Shown here: one piece after another, positions 32,309 through 39,279 of the stretch
Layout of the letters: each line of letters begins with the position of its first letter
Numbering within the stretch: position 1 is the stretch's first letter
Virus record (IMG/VR): IMGVR_UViG_3300005096_000101
Coordinates: 1 to 47,499 of that record
Length of the DNA stretch: 47,499 nt
Direction: 5' to 3' (one strand)
DNA from: a virus
Program-made: the position numbers and the translations under genes
The notes under the pieces: generated by a model
The model's input: only the letters and a program-made list of their open reading frames with translations
Told to the model about the DNA's origin: nothing
Databases searched by the model: none

Positions 32309-33324
32309 TAGTCTTCCTTTTTCCGTGTAGATTTTGTTCTCATAAATTTCCAACTTGCCTCATTAGTATGAATGCTTGCCAGAAACCCTAAGCTCTTTTT
32401 CATCTCGGGTTGTTGTGCGTGTTGCAGCAGCATAGTATCATTAGCCATATAAGGAACTGTGATCCCATATTTTTCCCATAGAAACCGTACATCATATAAA
32501 AAATTCTGCCCAACAACAGCTTTATCCAGCCCGCACATTCGCCTGACAAATTTCCATGCCTTTAATTCTTCTTCAAGTGTTTTCCAATAGTTTTTTCTTA
32601 CAGCCGTCCGCGAGTAAAAAGGTACCACCAAGGCCACAGAAGTAGAAGGAGCAAAGCCAATGCAAGTAATCTGTTCTTGAGCTGTCTCAATGTCGATGGA
32701 AAGTACTTGAGAATGTCTGATATAATTTTCATAGAATATCTCCAAGTCTTTTAAAGTTGGTTCAAGCCATATGTTTCTCTCAGGTCTAATGACTTCTGGA
32801 AAGTAAGACTGGCGAAGTGCCTTACAACAATCAGCTATTACTATCGGGCGCATTGTCCAGTCCCGTAGTACTGCAAGCATATTATTTATAGGGATAACTT
32901 TGTGTTTGGTGTAAAGACTTTCAGTAGGAATACCTCGGCAAGAAGCTATCATGCCTGTACCTATTGTTGCCCACGCAGAAGCTGGTCCTACCGCAATAAT
33001 AAGATTAGGGTTTAATTCACGTATACGAACTTGCAGCGCTTCAACAAAAACATAGTATTCTTTCTTAATATACTTTCCCCGCTTTAATGCCGGTATCCCT
33101 TTAATACTTTCAGTTCTTTTTCCAAATAAATTTTTCTCAATACTAAGTGTAGGTTTAACCTGAAAAGGAAACACACAATCAATAGCGCACTCATCCATAA
33201 CTATTCCAGATTGGGAAAGAATACCTTTAAGAGTATAACCAGCACTACCGGCAAACGGACCCCATTCACCTGTATCGCTGTTACGATTAAAAGACTCAGC
33301 AAGAAGAAGAATTTTATTTTTCAT
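32308..33324 (-). CDS. UDG-like domain plus N-terminal part of a 3'-5' exonuclease (split family A polymerase) (338 aa)
   Basis: Residues 1-175 resemble the uracil-DNA glycosylase fold (LLLAESFNR, then GPFAGSAGYTLKGILSQSGI, NPNLIIAVGPASAWATIG), but the GEAPG and C-terminal HP-type active-site motifs are degenerate, so glycosylase activity is doubtful. Residues 206-325 are a DnaQ-like exonuclease: Exo I SIDIETA (Asp211, Glu213) and Exo II VGQNFLYDVRFL (Asn274, Asp278), then NDTMLL and KSLGFLASIHTNEASWK. Exo III is missing and lies at the start of the polymerase gene. UDG-like domains at the N-terminus of family A polymerases are known in some phages such as SPO1. Confidence 0.82.
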   Translation of the reverse strand: MKNKILLLAESFNRNSDTGEWGPFAGSAGYTLKGILSQSGIVMDECAIDCVFPFQVKPTLSIEKNLFGKRTESIKGIPALKRGKYIKKEYYVFVEALQVRIRELNPNLIIAVGPASAWATIGTGMIASCRGIPTESLYTKHKVIPINNMLAVLRDWTMRPIVIADCCKALRQSYFPEVIRPERNIWLEPTLKDLEIFYENYIRHSQVLSIDIETAQEQITCIGFAPSTSVALVVPFYSRTAVRKNYWKTLEEELKAWKFVRRMCGLDKAVVGQNFLYDVRFLWEKYGITVPYMANDTMLLQHAQQPEMKKSLGFLASIHTNEASWKFMRTKSTRKKED

Positions 33325-33521
33325 TGAATGAATTTTTCTTCCGGCAATGATTTTAATTCATCTACAATTGTTTCTAAAATTTCTACTGCATTATACTTTG
33401 GAAGAATTATAACCATAGTTTGCCCAGTATCTTCTAAAACTTCATTCGAATATTTTTCTACTTCCTCTTTAAATTGATCACTCATTTTTGTAATAACGCA
33501 TTCATGCCATCTTAATTTCAT
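33321..33521 (-). CDS. Small hypothetical protein (66 aa)
   Basis: It starts at ATG 33521 after CACAGGAGTTTATTAAA, overlapping the stop of the 46-residue gene before it (ATGA), and overlaps the next gene by 4 nt. The sequence is acidic and helical in the middle (DQFKEEVEKYSNEVLEDTGQ), then MVIILPKYNAVEILETIVDE, compatible with a small alpha/beta protein. No family is recognised. Confidence 0.68.
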   Translation of the reverse strand: MKLRWHECVITKMSDQFKEEVEKYSNEVLEDTGQTMVIILPKYNAVEILETIVDELKSLPEEKFIQ

Positions 33522-33658
33522 TTTAATAAACTCCTGTGAAAATCATTTGCATTAGAAAGATACTCGAAAGTTTGGGAACAAGCTCCGTTATCTTCCCACC
33601 ATGACACACGAAAATACTCAATACCCTTACAAAAGAAGTTGTCCCTGATTATCTTCAT
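33518..33658 (-). CDS. Small hypothetical protein (46 aa)
   Basis: A 46-codon ORF starts inside the end of the methyltransferase gene (ATG 33658, 32-nt overlap) with CAGGAAAATTATT in front, and ends in an ATGA overlap with the next start. The sequence MKIIRDNFFCKGIEYFRVSW continues with an aromatic, beta-rich part (WEDNGACSQTFEYLSNA) and a basic end. The tight coupling at both sides supports expression. Function is unknown. Confidence 0.6.
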   Translation of the reverse strand: MKIIRDNFFCKGIEYFRVSWWEDNGACSQTFEYLSNANDFHRSLLK

Positions 33659-34940
33659 AATAATTTTCCTGAGCTTTTTCGAAAAGTTCTTCATCAATTT
33701 CTAAACCAAGCACAGACTTTGCGCCTAGTTCTTCCGTGACTTTAACTGCGTTTGCACTTCCGCAAGTAGGGTCGAGCATGATCGTTTCTCCATCGACAAG
33801 CATAGACAAGAAGTGACCCAGCATTTCGGTTGGCTTTTCCGACATATGGACTCGGCGAGATGTAGCACCTGAAAAGGAGTTAGCTTTTGCTCTAACAATT
33901 TTTCTATCTCCGCGAGTGCAGAAGAAAGCTGTTTCATAAGTTTGTCTCGGACCTCTGTTGGGGTCTGGTAGTATACCAGTGTTACAAGATTTGTGCCAGA
34001 CTAATGGCATGTATAAAACTCGCCAGCCCATTTGTTCAAGAACTTCTTTGGTATCTTCATAGTATTTCATACTGAACCAAAAGATCATATGAGCAGAGTC
34101 TGCGATTAAATCTTTCCCTACCATGTAATCAATACCGTGGATTAAGTTCCAATATATTTCTTCATCATCTGCGTACGCACCATGTGTTTGTACAGCTGTG
34201 CCTTGTGTAATATTATCAGCGCCAATTCCATAGGGAAAGTCGCAGTGAAGTAAATTAAACTTTGGGCCTGAATATGTTTTAATAAAATTTAAAAAATCAA
34301 TGTTGAGTAGGGGTACAGAATTAACTGTAACCTCATTGTTAATAATCTTTTCTTCCTGTTGTGTTTCAATAATTTCTTTTGCAGGAAGCACTACAAGATT
34401 TTCAAGTTCACTATCTTTACGCCTAGCGTTAGCTCTCTCGGTTAAGCCTTTGGCTACAGAATATTTTTGTGCCTCAATTACTTTTACATTTCCTTCTGCA
34501 ATCTCTTTAGCTATACCTAATTTTTGCGTGATGCCCGTTCGACTTTCGCCAAGTTCTTCGGCTGTATCTCCATGAGACCAATCTTCATTTACAGTTAATT
34601 TAATTTCATGGTATCGTGCAACGGCTGCAACTTCTTCTTGCCATGAAATATTTTCGCGCTTAATGTTTTCTTCCAGTTCTAAAAGAACAAGTTCATCGTC
34701 TGAAAGATCATCAACAAATTGTACTGGAACGTGGGTCCAGCCTAGCATTTTTACTGCTTCAAACCTACGCTCACCAGTAATTAATTGTCCATCTTTTTTA
34801 ACAATAAGCGGGTGGATCAGTCCTAGATTTTTAATAGATAAAGCCAGCTCTTCAATTTTAATTAATTGTTTCCGCTGGCGTGATGGTCGATCTACAAAAA
34901 TACTTTGAGTAGGATAGGAAGTGAATGTACCTGATGTCAT
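33627..34940 (-). CDS. ParB-like nuclease domain fused to DNA methyltransferase (437 aa)
   Basis: Residues 10-170 are a ParB/Srx-type domain (SFIF-VDRPSRQ start, then GQLITGERRFEAVKMLGWTH with the GERR motif, and a helical DNA-binding part ARYHEIKLTVNEDWSHGDTA). Residues about 215-435 are an adenine/cytosine-N methyltransferase: DFPYGIG (234-240, a DPPY-type motif with Phe) precedes the AdoMet motif LDPTCGSANAV, the beta-class order. It may modify phage DNA against host restriction or control early genes. Leader hairpin H4 lies before it. Confidence 0.87.
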   Translation of the reverse strand: MTSGTFTSYPTQSIFVDRPSRQRKQLIKIEELALSIKNLGLIHPLIVKKDGQLITGERRFEAVKMLGWTHVPVQFVDDLSDDELVLLELEENIKRENISWQEEVAAVARYHEIKLTVNEDWSHGDTAEELGESRTGITQKLGIAKEIAEGNVKVIEAQKYSVAKGLTERANARRKDSELENLVVLPAKEIIETQQEEKIINNEVTVNSVPLLNIDFLNFIKTYSGPKFNLLHCDFPYGIGADNITQGTAVQTHGAYADDEEIYWNLIHGIDYMVGKDLIADSAHMIFWFSMKYYEDTKEVLEQMGWRVLYMPLVWHKSCNTGILPDPNRGPRQTYETAFFCTRGDRKIVRAKANSFSGATSRRVHMSEKPTEMLGHFLSMLVDGETIMLDPTCGSANAVKVTEELGAKSVLGLEIDEELFEKAQENYYEDNQGQLLL

Positions 34941-34960
34941 ATTAAATCCTTAGAGTAGTT

Positions 34961-34985
34961 GGGTGGTTCTCTCCACTTGCCACCC
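34961..34985 (-). promoter_or_regulatory. Leader stem-loop H4 (covaries with H5)
   Basis: GGGTGG (34961-34966) pairs with CCACCC (34980-34985) around a 13-nt loop. Plus-strand flank AGTTGGG and loop TTCTCTCCACTTG are very like H5 (AGTTGGG and TTCTGCACACCTG), while the stem has changed on both sides. It lies between the SSB-like gene and the methyltransferase start in an otherwise gene-free 90 nt. Followed on the minus strand by AACTACTC and AAGGA, so it is not a terminator. Confidence 0.75.
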
Positions 34986-35030
34986 TTCAAGCTGAGAAGG
35001 CGCATTAGACCTAGGAGAAATTAGCAGAAG

Positions 35031-35492
35031 TTATTCGATTGGCGCTGTGGATTTAATTCTTGGCCAAATGTTTTCTGGGTTATCTTTTTCAGGATACCAG
35101 TCAATTGTAACCAAAAATTGTACACCGACCGAAGCAGCAAAAGCTTCTTTAAAAGAAATTCCTTCTGGAAGAAGCAGTGTTTTTTGAAGGAACATTTTCA
35201 AATTATATTCCGTACGTTTGAAAGCTGCTTCGCCATCTGTTGATTTATCAAACATAAAAACATTTTCAACAAACGCTGCTTTTATATCTCCAAAGGCTTG
35301 GAGTTCATCTGGATCAACGTCTTCAGTTGGAGCGATAAGTTTAACGGGGACAGCAACCTTATCCCAATTACCGCCACCAACTTCTGCAAGTGTTGGATGT
35401 TTAGACACAGCTCCAATGTAAGTTCCTCGCGGAACCAGTGGAGGTTTCTCAATTTCGTCGAGATTTTTATCAAGTCCTTGTGTAAAATCCAT
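35031..35492 (-). CDS. Putative single-stranded DNA-binding protein (153 aa)
   Basis: It follows the RecA-like ATPase by 6 nt in the same operon. The composition is that of a small OB-fold-like protein: PRGTYIGAVSKHPTLAEVGG, then a beta-rich core with ENVFMFDKSTDGEAAFKRTE, and a C-terminal VGVQFLVTIDWYPEKDNPEN. Proteins of this size and pattern accompany Sak4-type ATPases in phage replication operons and are predicted SSBs. No acidic SSB-type tail is present. The call depends largely on context. Confidence 0.6.
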   Translation of the reverse strand: MDFTQGLDKNLDEIEKPPLVPRGTYIGAVSKHPTLAEVGGGNWDKVAVPVKLIAPTEDVDPDELQAFGDIKAAFVENVFMFDKSTDGEAAFKRTEYNLKMFLQKTLLLPEGISFKEAFAASVGVQFLVTIDWYPEKDNPENIWPRIKSTAPIE

Positions 35493-35498
35493 TGTGGA

Positions 35499-36284
35499 TT
35501 AACCTTTCTTTAATTGCTCAAAGAGCGTTGCTAATCCAGTACCAAGGGGTAGAGTTGCATCAAGTTTGAAGGGTACTGGAGACTTCAAATCAATGTTTGG
35601 GGTAGGGATTGTGCGAATGGTGCGGGTTACATTTTGTCCCATGCCTTTACTTTCGGCAAGGATAAGGGTGTTGAAATAAGCGGGTATGATTGGGCCTAGT
35701 GCCTTCCCTATGGCGTTCGCAAAACCTTTAGTCGTACCGTCCGGTAATTCTGTCAAGCGTACATGTGCATTGATTATAACATTACACTTAAACGCATCCG
35801 AGGTTAGCATGGCAAGAATATTTTCAAGAGACTGTTGCGCCTGAAAAAATACTTGGCGCTTATCTTTGGCCATAGGGTTCATGCCATCAGCCCAGGCGTA
35901 ACAAGCACGAGAGAAAGAGGAAAGACTATCAAGAACAAATACTGTTTTCTCTCCCCATTCACAAGGTTCAGTATCATCTGACCACTTAGTCATAAGCTTA
36001 CAGGCTTCGACATAAGCCTTTGGTCCGCCCTGAATTTTTGGCCCCATAGCGCCTGCAACATATTTATCACGAATAGTTTCATAGTCAACAGAAGACAATA
36101 ACTGTGGGCATTCTTTATTTATAAATGCTACAAGTACATCAAGCCCGTTATCCATATCAAGTATACGAAGTTCATAACCTGCTGCGACAAGAGAAGTAAG
36201 TGCGCCAGTTTTACCCGTACCGCTATTGCCCATGAACATGAGCTTGACGAATTTAGAACTGGAATGCTCAGATAGTTTAGTCAT
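35499..36284 (-). CDS. RecA-like (Sak4-type) recombination ATPase (261 aa)
   Basis: KLMFMGNSGTGKTGALTSLV has Walker A GNSGTGKT (19-26), followed by LRILDMDNGLDVLV, and Walker B in TVFVLDSLSSFS. The short RecA core without N- or C-terminal extensions, the neighbouring SSB-like gene, exonuclease and DnaA-like genes fit the Sak4 group of single-strand annealing/recombination ATPases. It overlaps the DnaA-like gene (ATGA). It probably supports replication-linked recombination with the Cas4-like nuclease. Confidence 0.82.
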   Translation of the reverse strand: MTKLSEHSSSKFVKLMFMGNSGTGKTGALTSLVAAGYELRILDMDNGLDVLVAFINKECPQLLSSVDYETIRDKYVAGAMGPKIQGGPKAYVEACKLMTKWSDDTEPCEWGEKTVFVLDSLSSFSRACYAWADGMNPMAKDKRQVFFQAQQSLENILAMLTSDAFKCNVIINAHVRLTELPDGTTKGFANAIGKALGPIIPAYFNTLILAESKGMGQNVTRTIRTIPTPNIDLKSPVPFKLDATLPLGTGLATLFEQLKKG

Positions 36285-36601
36285 TCTATTTCTCCTAGAC
36301 TGTCTTCAATAGAACTTATCATATTGTCGAAGGTAATATTAGAGCGTAAGTCTTCCACTTTTCTACAAGTGTGCGCAACCGTTGTTCTATCTCGTCCAAA
36401 AAATTTTCCAACATCTGTTAAAGAATATCCATAATAAGTATTAGTAAGATACATACAAATTTGACGAGTAAAACATACTTTAGCAGTGCCTCTTGAAGTA
36501 GAAAAAATTAAATGAACATGTATTTCTTGTTCTGCACAAATGCAATCAATTAAATCTAAAATTTTACTTGGACAAGTTTCTGGTATTTCATAAACAAACA
36601 T
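36281..36601 (-). CDS. DnaA domain IV (origin-binding) protein (106 aa)
   Basis: ATG 36601 is chosen because GGATAGGAGATAAG, which includes the previous stop, provides the ribosome site; a longer frame from 36721 lies inside the nuclease gene. The last 70 residues match the DnaA C-terminal DNA-binding domain: FTRQICMYLTNTYYGYSLTD, then VGKFFGRDRTTVAHTCRKVE (64-83), close to the DnaA signature GGRDHTTVLHA-RK. No AAA+ domain is present. It could recognise DnaA boxes in the phage or host origin, either to recruit replication proteins or to compete with host DnaA. Confidence 0.85.
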   Translation of the reverse strand: MFVYEIPETCPSKILDLIDCICAEQEIHVHLIFSTSRGTAKVCFTRQICMYLTNTYYGYSLTDVGKFFGRDRTTVAHTCRKVEDLRSNITFDNMISSIEDSLGEIE

Positions 36602-36602
36602 C

Positions 36603-37538
36603 TTATCTCCTATCCAGCGGCGACCATGAAGGTTGCTGGTGAAACTTGGCTTTGAGAAATTGTTGTCTAACTGCTTCATTCTTTTGACAAACAGTACGGA
36701 ATTCACAACCGCCATAATCACTGCAAGAAGTAGTATTCATTGGGAAAAAGTTTTTCCGTGTTGCTTCTTGTGCAAGACGTATCCAGTAGACTGTTGACTC
36801 TTTCCATTCTTCGAGCTGCTCATTTGTACGAGAGGTAAAACCTCTAGTAAATCTACTGAACCCAACGGCAATTTGAACAGCGTCGATAACAACGCCTTTA
36901 ATTGGAAGTTTAAACATGATTTGACCGGCATAAGTATATCCTGACATTTGTACATCTGGATTAAATTGTTCGAAATAATAAGAACCTATTGTTGTTTTTG
37001 TGGTTTTTTGGTCTTGAATATAATAATCTCCATTGTAATTTACGAGCCTATCTAAGTGCCCACAGTAAAGAATATCTTTTTCAAATTCAATAGTGAAAGA
37101 ATATTCCACAGCTGGTTTACCGTCTGGGAGAATAACAACTTCCATTGTATCCTCTTTAAACTCTTCCAAATACCAAACGATAGTACGGATTAAATTTTCC
37201 CTAGATTTGAGTGGATCACTTGACATCCAAGGATAGCTGACTTCATTTCCATCCTTATCCTTGCGTACCCAAGTTGACTCAAGGGCTTCTTCAACGACGA
37301 GATACTGGGCTTCGTCATGCGAATATCCAGCTGCTTTATGTTTGTAGTAGTGTTCAAGTGCGGTTGCGTACCAACCACCAAGCAGTAGATGCGGGGATTT
37401 ATCAAACGGAGTCCATCCTTGTATGATTTTGTAAAAATATTTTCGAAGGCATGTTTGGACCAGTGTAACTGACGTTCCATCCCATGCGAATTGAACACCG
37501 TTTTTAAAAGAGGTATTTGTTTCTATTGGATTTAGCAT
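36603..37538 (-). CDS. PD-(D/E)XK nuclease, Cas4/RecB-like, with probable Fe-S cluster (311 aa)
   Basis: The nuclease core is CGHLDRLVN (Asp163) and YIQDQKTTK (Asp176, Lys178), followed by a QMSGYTYA motif (about 197-204). Four cysteines, Cys30 near the N-terminus and Cys272, Cys278, Cys284 at the C-terminus (SCSDYGGCEFRTVC), are placed as in Cas4/AddB-type iron-sulfur nucleases. A 5'-3' resection role with the RecA-like ATPase is likely. The start overlaps the preceding stop (TAATG). Confidence 0.85.
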   Translation of the reverse strand: MLNPIETNTSFKNGVQFAWDGTSVTLVQTCLRKYFYKIIQGWTPFDKSPHLLLGGWYATALEHYYKHKAAGYSHDEAQYLVVEEALESTWVRKDKDGNEVSYPWMSSDPLKSRENLIRTIVWYLEEFKEDTMEVVILPDGKPAVEYSFTIEFEKDILYCGHLDRLVNYNGDYYIQDQKTTKTTIGSYYFEQFNPDVQMSGYTYAGQIMFKLPIKGVVIDAVQIAVGFSRFTRGFTSRTNEQLEEWKESTVYWIRLAQEATRKNFFPMNTTSCSDYGGCEFRTVCQKNEAVRQQFLKAKFHQQPSWSPLDRR

Positions 37539-37759
37539 TAAAGGTCCAATCCGAGTGCGTCGAGGTCAAGAGTACCAACAATTTTTGCATCTGCTTCTTG
37601 TTTCTTTTGGGCTGCTGTTTTAGGTTTTGTTGATCCGGCTTTCATATTTCCTGCATCGAATTGATGGCGCATAGAACGAAACTGCATAATGATTGCTTGT
37701 TTGTTTTCTTGCGTAAGTTTAAGTGGATCAGTGCGGAAAATTTCTTGCATAGTTGACAT
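37538..37759 (-). CDS. Small helical protein ending LDLDALGLDL (73 aa)
   Basis: A basic helical N-terminal half (DPLKLTQENKQAIIMQFRSM, then RHQFDAG) is joined by a Lys/Ala-rich linker to the end LDLDALGLDL. Small phage proteins with an LT-e----iv---R--r--F pattern and such a tail are common in replication operons. The tail is shared with other early proteins here (626-1111, 44356-44652, 45901-46194). Its function is unknown, but a partner-binding tail on a DNA-binding head is plausible. Confidence 0.7.
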   Translation of the reverse strand: MSTMQEIFRTDPLKLTQENKQAIIMQFRSMRHQFDAGNMKAGSTKPKTAAQKKQEADAKIVGTLDLDALGLDL

Positions 37760-37761
37760 GA

Positions 37762-37968
37762 TTAAATATCCCCGATAAGGCTCATAGGCTTGCCATGTTT
37801 TCGATTTTGCTCAAGTTCAATATCACGGATGAGTTTAGCGACAAGCTCACGGATAACTACACTTGCACCGAGGGCTGGATAAAATTCTTTAAGCCGTTCG
37901 AAATGGCCTTCATAAAGATTGAGTGTGTGTTTTTGAAGAAGGGGTTTTTCAGTCTTTGGAAACATCAT
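37762..37968 (-). CDS. Ribbon-helix-helix-like DNA-binding protein (68 aa)
   Basis: KHTLNLYEGHFERLKEFYPA, then LGASVVIRELVAKLIRDIEL, gives a short strand and two helices in the ribbon-helix-helix layout, at a size typical of phage Arc/MetJ-like regulators. The first two codons are both ATG. It overlaps the preceding stop by 4 nt. Autoregulation of the replication operon is plausible but not shown. Confidence 0.62.
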   Translation of the reverse strand: MMFPKTEKPLLQKHTLNLYEGHFERLKEFYPALGASVVIRELVAKLIRDIELEQNRKHGKPMSLIGDI

Positions 37969-38165
37969 TTACTACCTTTTTTAATAATGAACAAAATTCT
38001 CTCAGGCGAACTTGGATCGGGGGAGAAAGAGAGTGAAGAAAAAGTTGGGTCTTCTTTTTTCCTTCTAGCATACAATCGCTGACGAAGTAGTTTTACATTA
38101 TTTGTTTCTACCGCCAATCCATGCTCACTGTAAAGCGCATCATAAAGAAGTTCGAGGATGTTCAT
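37965..38165 (-). CDS. Small conserved phage protein (66 aa)
   Basis: LELLYDALYSEHGLAVETNN, then LRQRLYARRKKEDPTFSSLS and an ending ERILFIIKKGSK, matches a small protein often found beside Sak4/Cas4-type replication genes, with an LY-AR motif and a C-terminal hydrophobic-Lys strand. No biochemical role is known to me. It is coupled to both neighbours by 4-nt overlaps. Confidence 0.68.
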   Translation of the reverse strand: MNILELLYDALYSEHGLAVETNNVKLLRQRLYARRKKEDPTFSSLSFSPDPSSPERILFIIKKGSK

Positions 38166-38503
38166 GCAGCTGAATTATCTTGAGGATGATTTACTGTTTC
38201 GCCAAGTTCTTCTTCACTAAGATACTGCAATTCCAACATTGGATTTGTTGCATTATCGTTATTAAGCATTACAGCCTTAGCGTCTTTAATGCGATAGAAA
38301 AACAAATCAGCTGCTATTTCTTTTGCAACGTATCCAATATGTAAATCACTATCAAATACCATAATGGCATTAGAGTCGTTGGGATTTGTAGGTTCTGCAA
38401 TTAAATTAAATTCATGCCCAGGAGATAAAGTTCTTAAATGCTCCATAACTTCTCTTCCTCTATGATAAGCACCGCGAAGAATAAAATAAACTGTTTCTGA
38501 CAT
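38162..38503 (-). CDS. HIRAN domain protein (113 aa)
   Basis: ATG 38503 follows CAAAGGAATTTCCCACA; the longer frame from 38605 passes through leader hairpin H5. EFNLIAEPTNPNDSNAIMVF, then DSDLHIGYVAKEIAADLFF, is the HIRAN signature (L-rEP-NpyDpnAI-V, -iGYv-k-iA). In HLTF and related proteins HIRAN binds 3' DNA ends at stalled forks. As a stand-alone domain it may bind primer ends for the replisome. The leader holds hairpin H5. Confidence 0.82.
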   Translation of the reverse strand: MSETVYFILRGAYHRGREVMEHLRTLSPGHEFNLIAEPTNPNDSNAIMVFDSDLHIGYVAKEIAADLFFYRIKDAKAVMLNNDNATNPMLELQYLSEEELGETVNHPQDNSAA

Positions 38504-38529
38504 TGTGGGAAATTCCTTTGAAAATAGTT

Positions 38530-38556
38530 GGGAAGGTTCTGCACACCTGCCTTCCC
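38530..38556 (-). promoter_or_regulatory. Leader stem-loop H5 (covaries with H4)
   Basis: GGGAAGG (38530-38536) pairs with CCTTCCC (38550-38556) around a 13-nt loop. Loop and AGTTGGG flank resemble H4, with stem positions changed on both sides so that pairing is kept. A second potential stem (AAAATGTTT with AAACATTTT) lies just upstream at about 38574-38613. The 136 nt between 38503 and 38640 carry no gene. Confidence 0.75.
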
Positions 38557-38639
38557 GGTCAGGCCATAAAGAGAAAATGTTTTCGAACGCAGGGAGGATC
38601 GCCAAACATTTTCACTTCGTGCAAATTTACTGGATAAAG

Positions 38640-39143
38640 TTAGCCGAGATCCAGGCCTTCCAAAGCATCACTGACAACTTTGTTCTGTTCTTCAACACGC
38701 TTTTTAGCTGATTTAAGAATTTCAGGTTTTTCAGCAATAGAAGCAACAGCAATAGCAAGCTTTTCTTTACCTTCTGGAGTAGAAGTAAACTCTTTAATGC
38801 TTCGGCCAGTTGCAGCAAAGTTAGCTTTGATAGCTGACAATGCAATGCGCCGTGCTTCTTTTTCGATTGGATCGAGTTTGGTGCGTCCAGTTCCACCGGC
38901 TGTAAAGACATACGTAGCGGCGTAGTCTTTGACTTCTTTGGTAACAGTTTTCATTGCGGTTTCGTCACCAGCTTCGGCTGCTTCAATAGCCTTTTTTACT
39001 TTCGGCGACATGTTGTTACGAACACCTTCGGTCCAGGTTTGATTGAGAACTTTTGCTTCAATAGCTGAAAGCACATGTCCTTCGTCATATGGCTGTGGGA
39101 TGGTGTATGTGTTTTTTTGAATGGTAATATCTTTACTGTCCAT
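38640..39143 (-). CDS. First gene of the replication operon; paralogue of 626-1111 product (167 aa)
   Basis: It starts at ATG 39143 after AAAGGATATCCTAAAA, downstream of the near-consensus promoter at 39188-39216. The C-terminal half (DPIEKEARRIALSAIKANFA, then ATGRSIKEFT) parallels the protein at 626-1111, and the end LEGLDLG is like that of other early proteins here. The fold appears helical; the family is a conserved phage protein of unknown function. First place in a strong operon suggests an abundant product, perhaps a DNA-coating protein, which is inference. Confidence 0.72.
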   Translation of the reverse strand: MDSKDITIQKNTYTIPQPYDEGHVLSAIEAKVLNQTWTEGVRNNMSPKVKKAIEAAEAGDETAMKTVTKEVKDYAATYVFTAGGTGRTKLDPIEKEARRIALSAIKANFAATGRSIKEFTSTPEGKEKLAIAVASIAEKPEILKSAKKRVEEQNKVVSDALEGLDLG

Positions 39144-39187
39144 TTTTAGGATATCCTTTGTTTAAATGGGGTTGCATTTGCACGTAA

Positions 39188-39216
39188 ATAATAGCAAATT
39201 ATGGGGGTATTGTCAA
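39188..39216 (-). promoter_or_regulatory. Near-consensus sigma70 promoter for the replication operon
   Basis: On the minus strand the -35 is a perfect TTGACA (39211-39216), the spacer is exactly 17 bp and the -10 is TATTAT (39188-39193, five of six). It lies about 45 nt before ATG 39143. This is the best host-type promoter in the window and would drive the leftward genes from 39.1 kb towards 28.5 kb. Confidence 0.85.
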
Positions 39217-39230
39217 GGTATTTATTGTAC

Positions 39231-39267
39231 TGGTATGGGGAAGTTATACATCAACACACCCATACCA
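39231..39267 (-). terminator. Hairpin between the early and replication operons
   Basis: A 9-bp stem (TGGTATGGG, 39231-39239, with CCCATACCA, 39259-39267) has a 19-nt loop. It lies between the stop of the MazG-like gene (39280) and the promoter at 39188-39216. On the minus strand the next bases are GTACAATAAAT, so a U tract is lacking. It could slow read-through from the upstream operon or be an operator next to the -35; I cannot decide. Confidence 0.45.
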
Positions 39268-39279
39268 AGTTTTGTGTTT

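Noticed and set aside
32308-33324. Active uracil-DNA glycosylase
   Set aside because: The fold-like pattern is present but the catalytic GEAPG and HP-type motifs are not, so only a UDG-like domain is claimed.
38680-38925. Plus-strand open frame inside the replication operon
   Set aside because: Antisense to the well-supported 38640-39143 gene.
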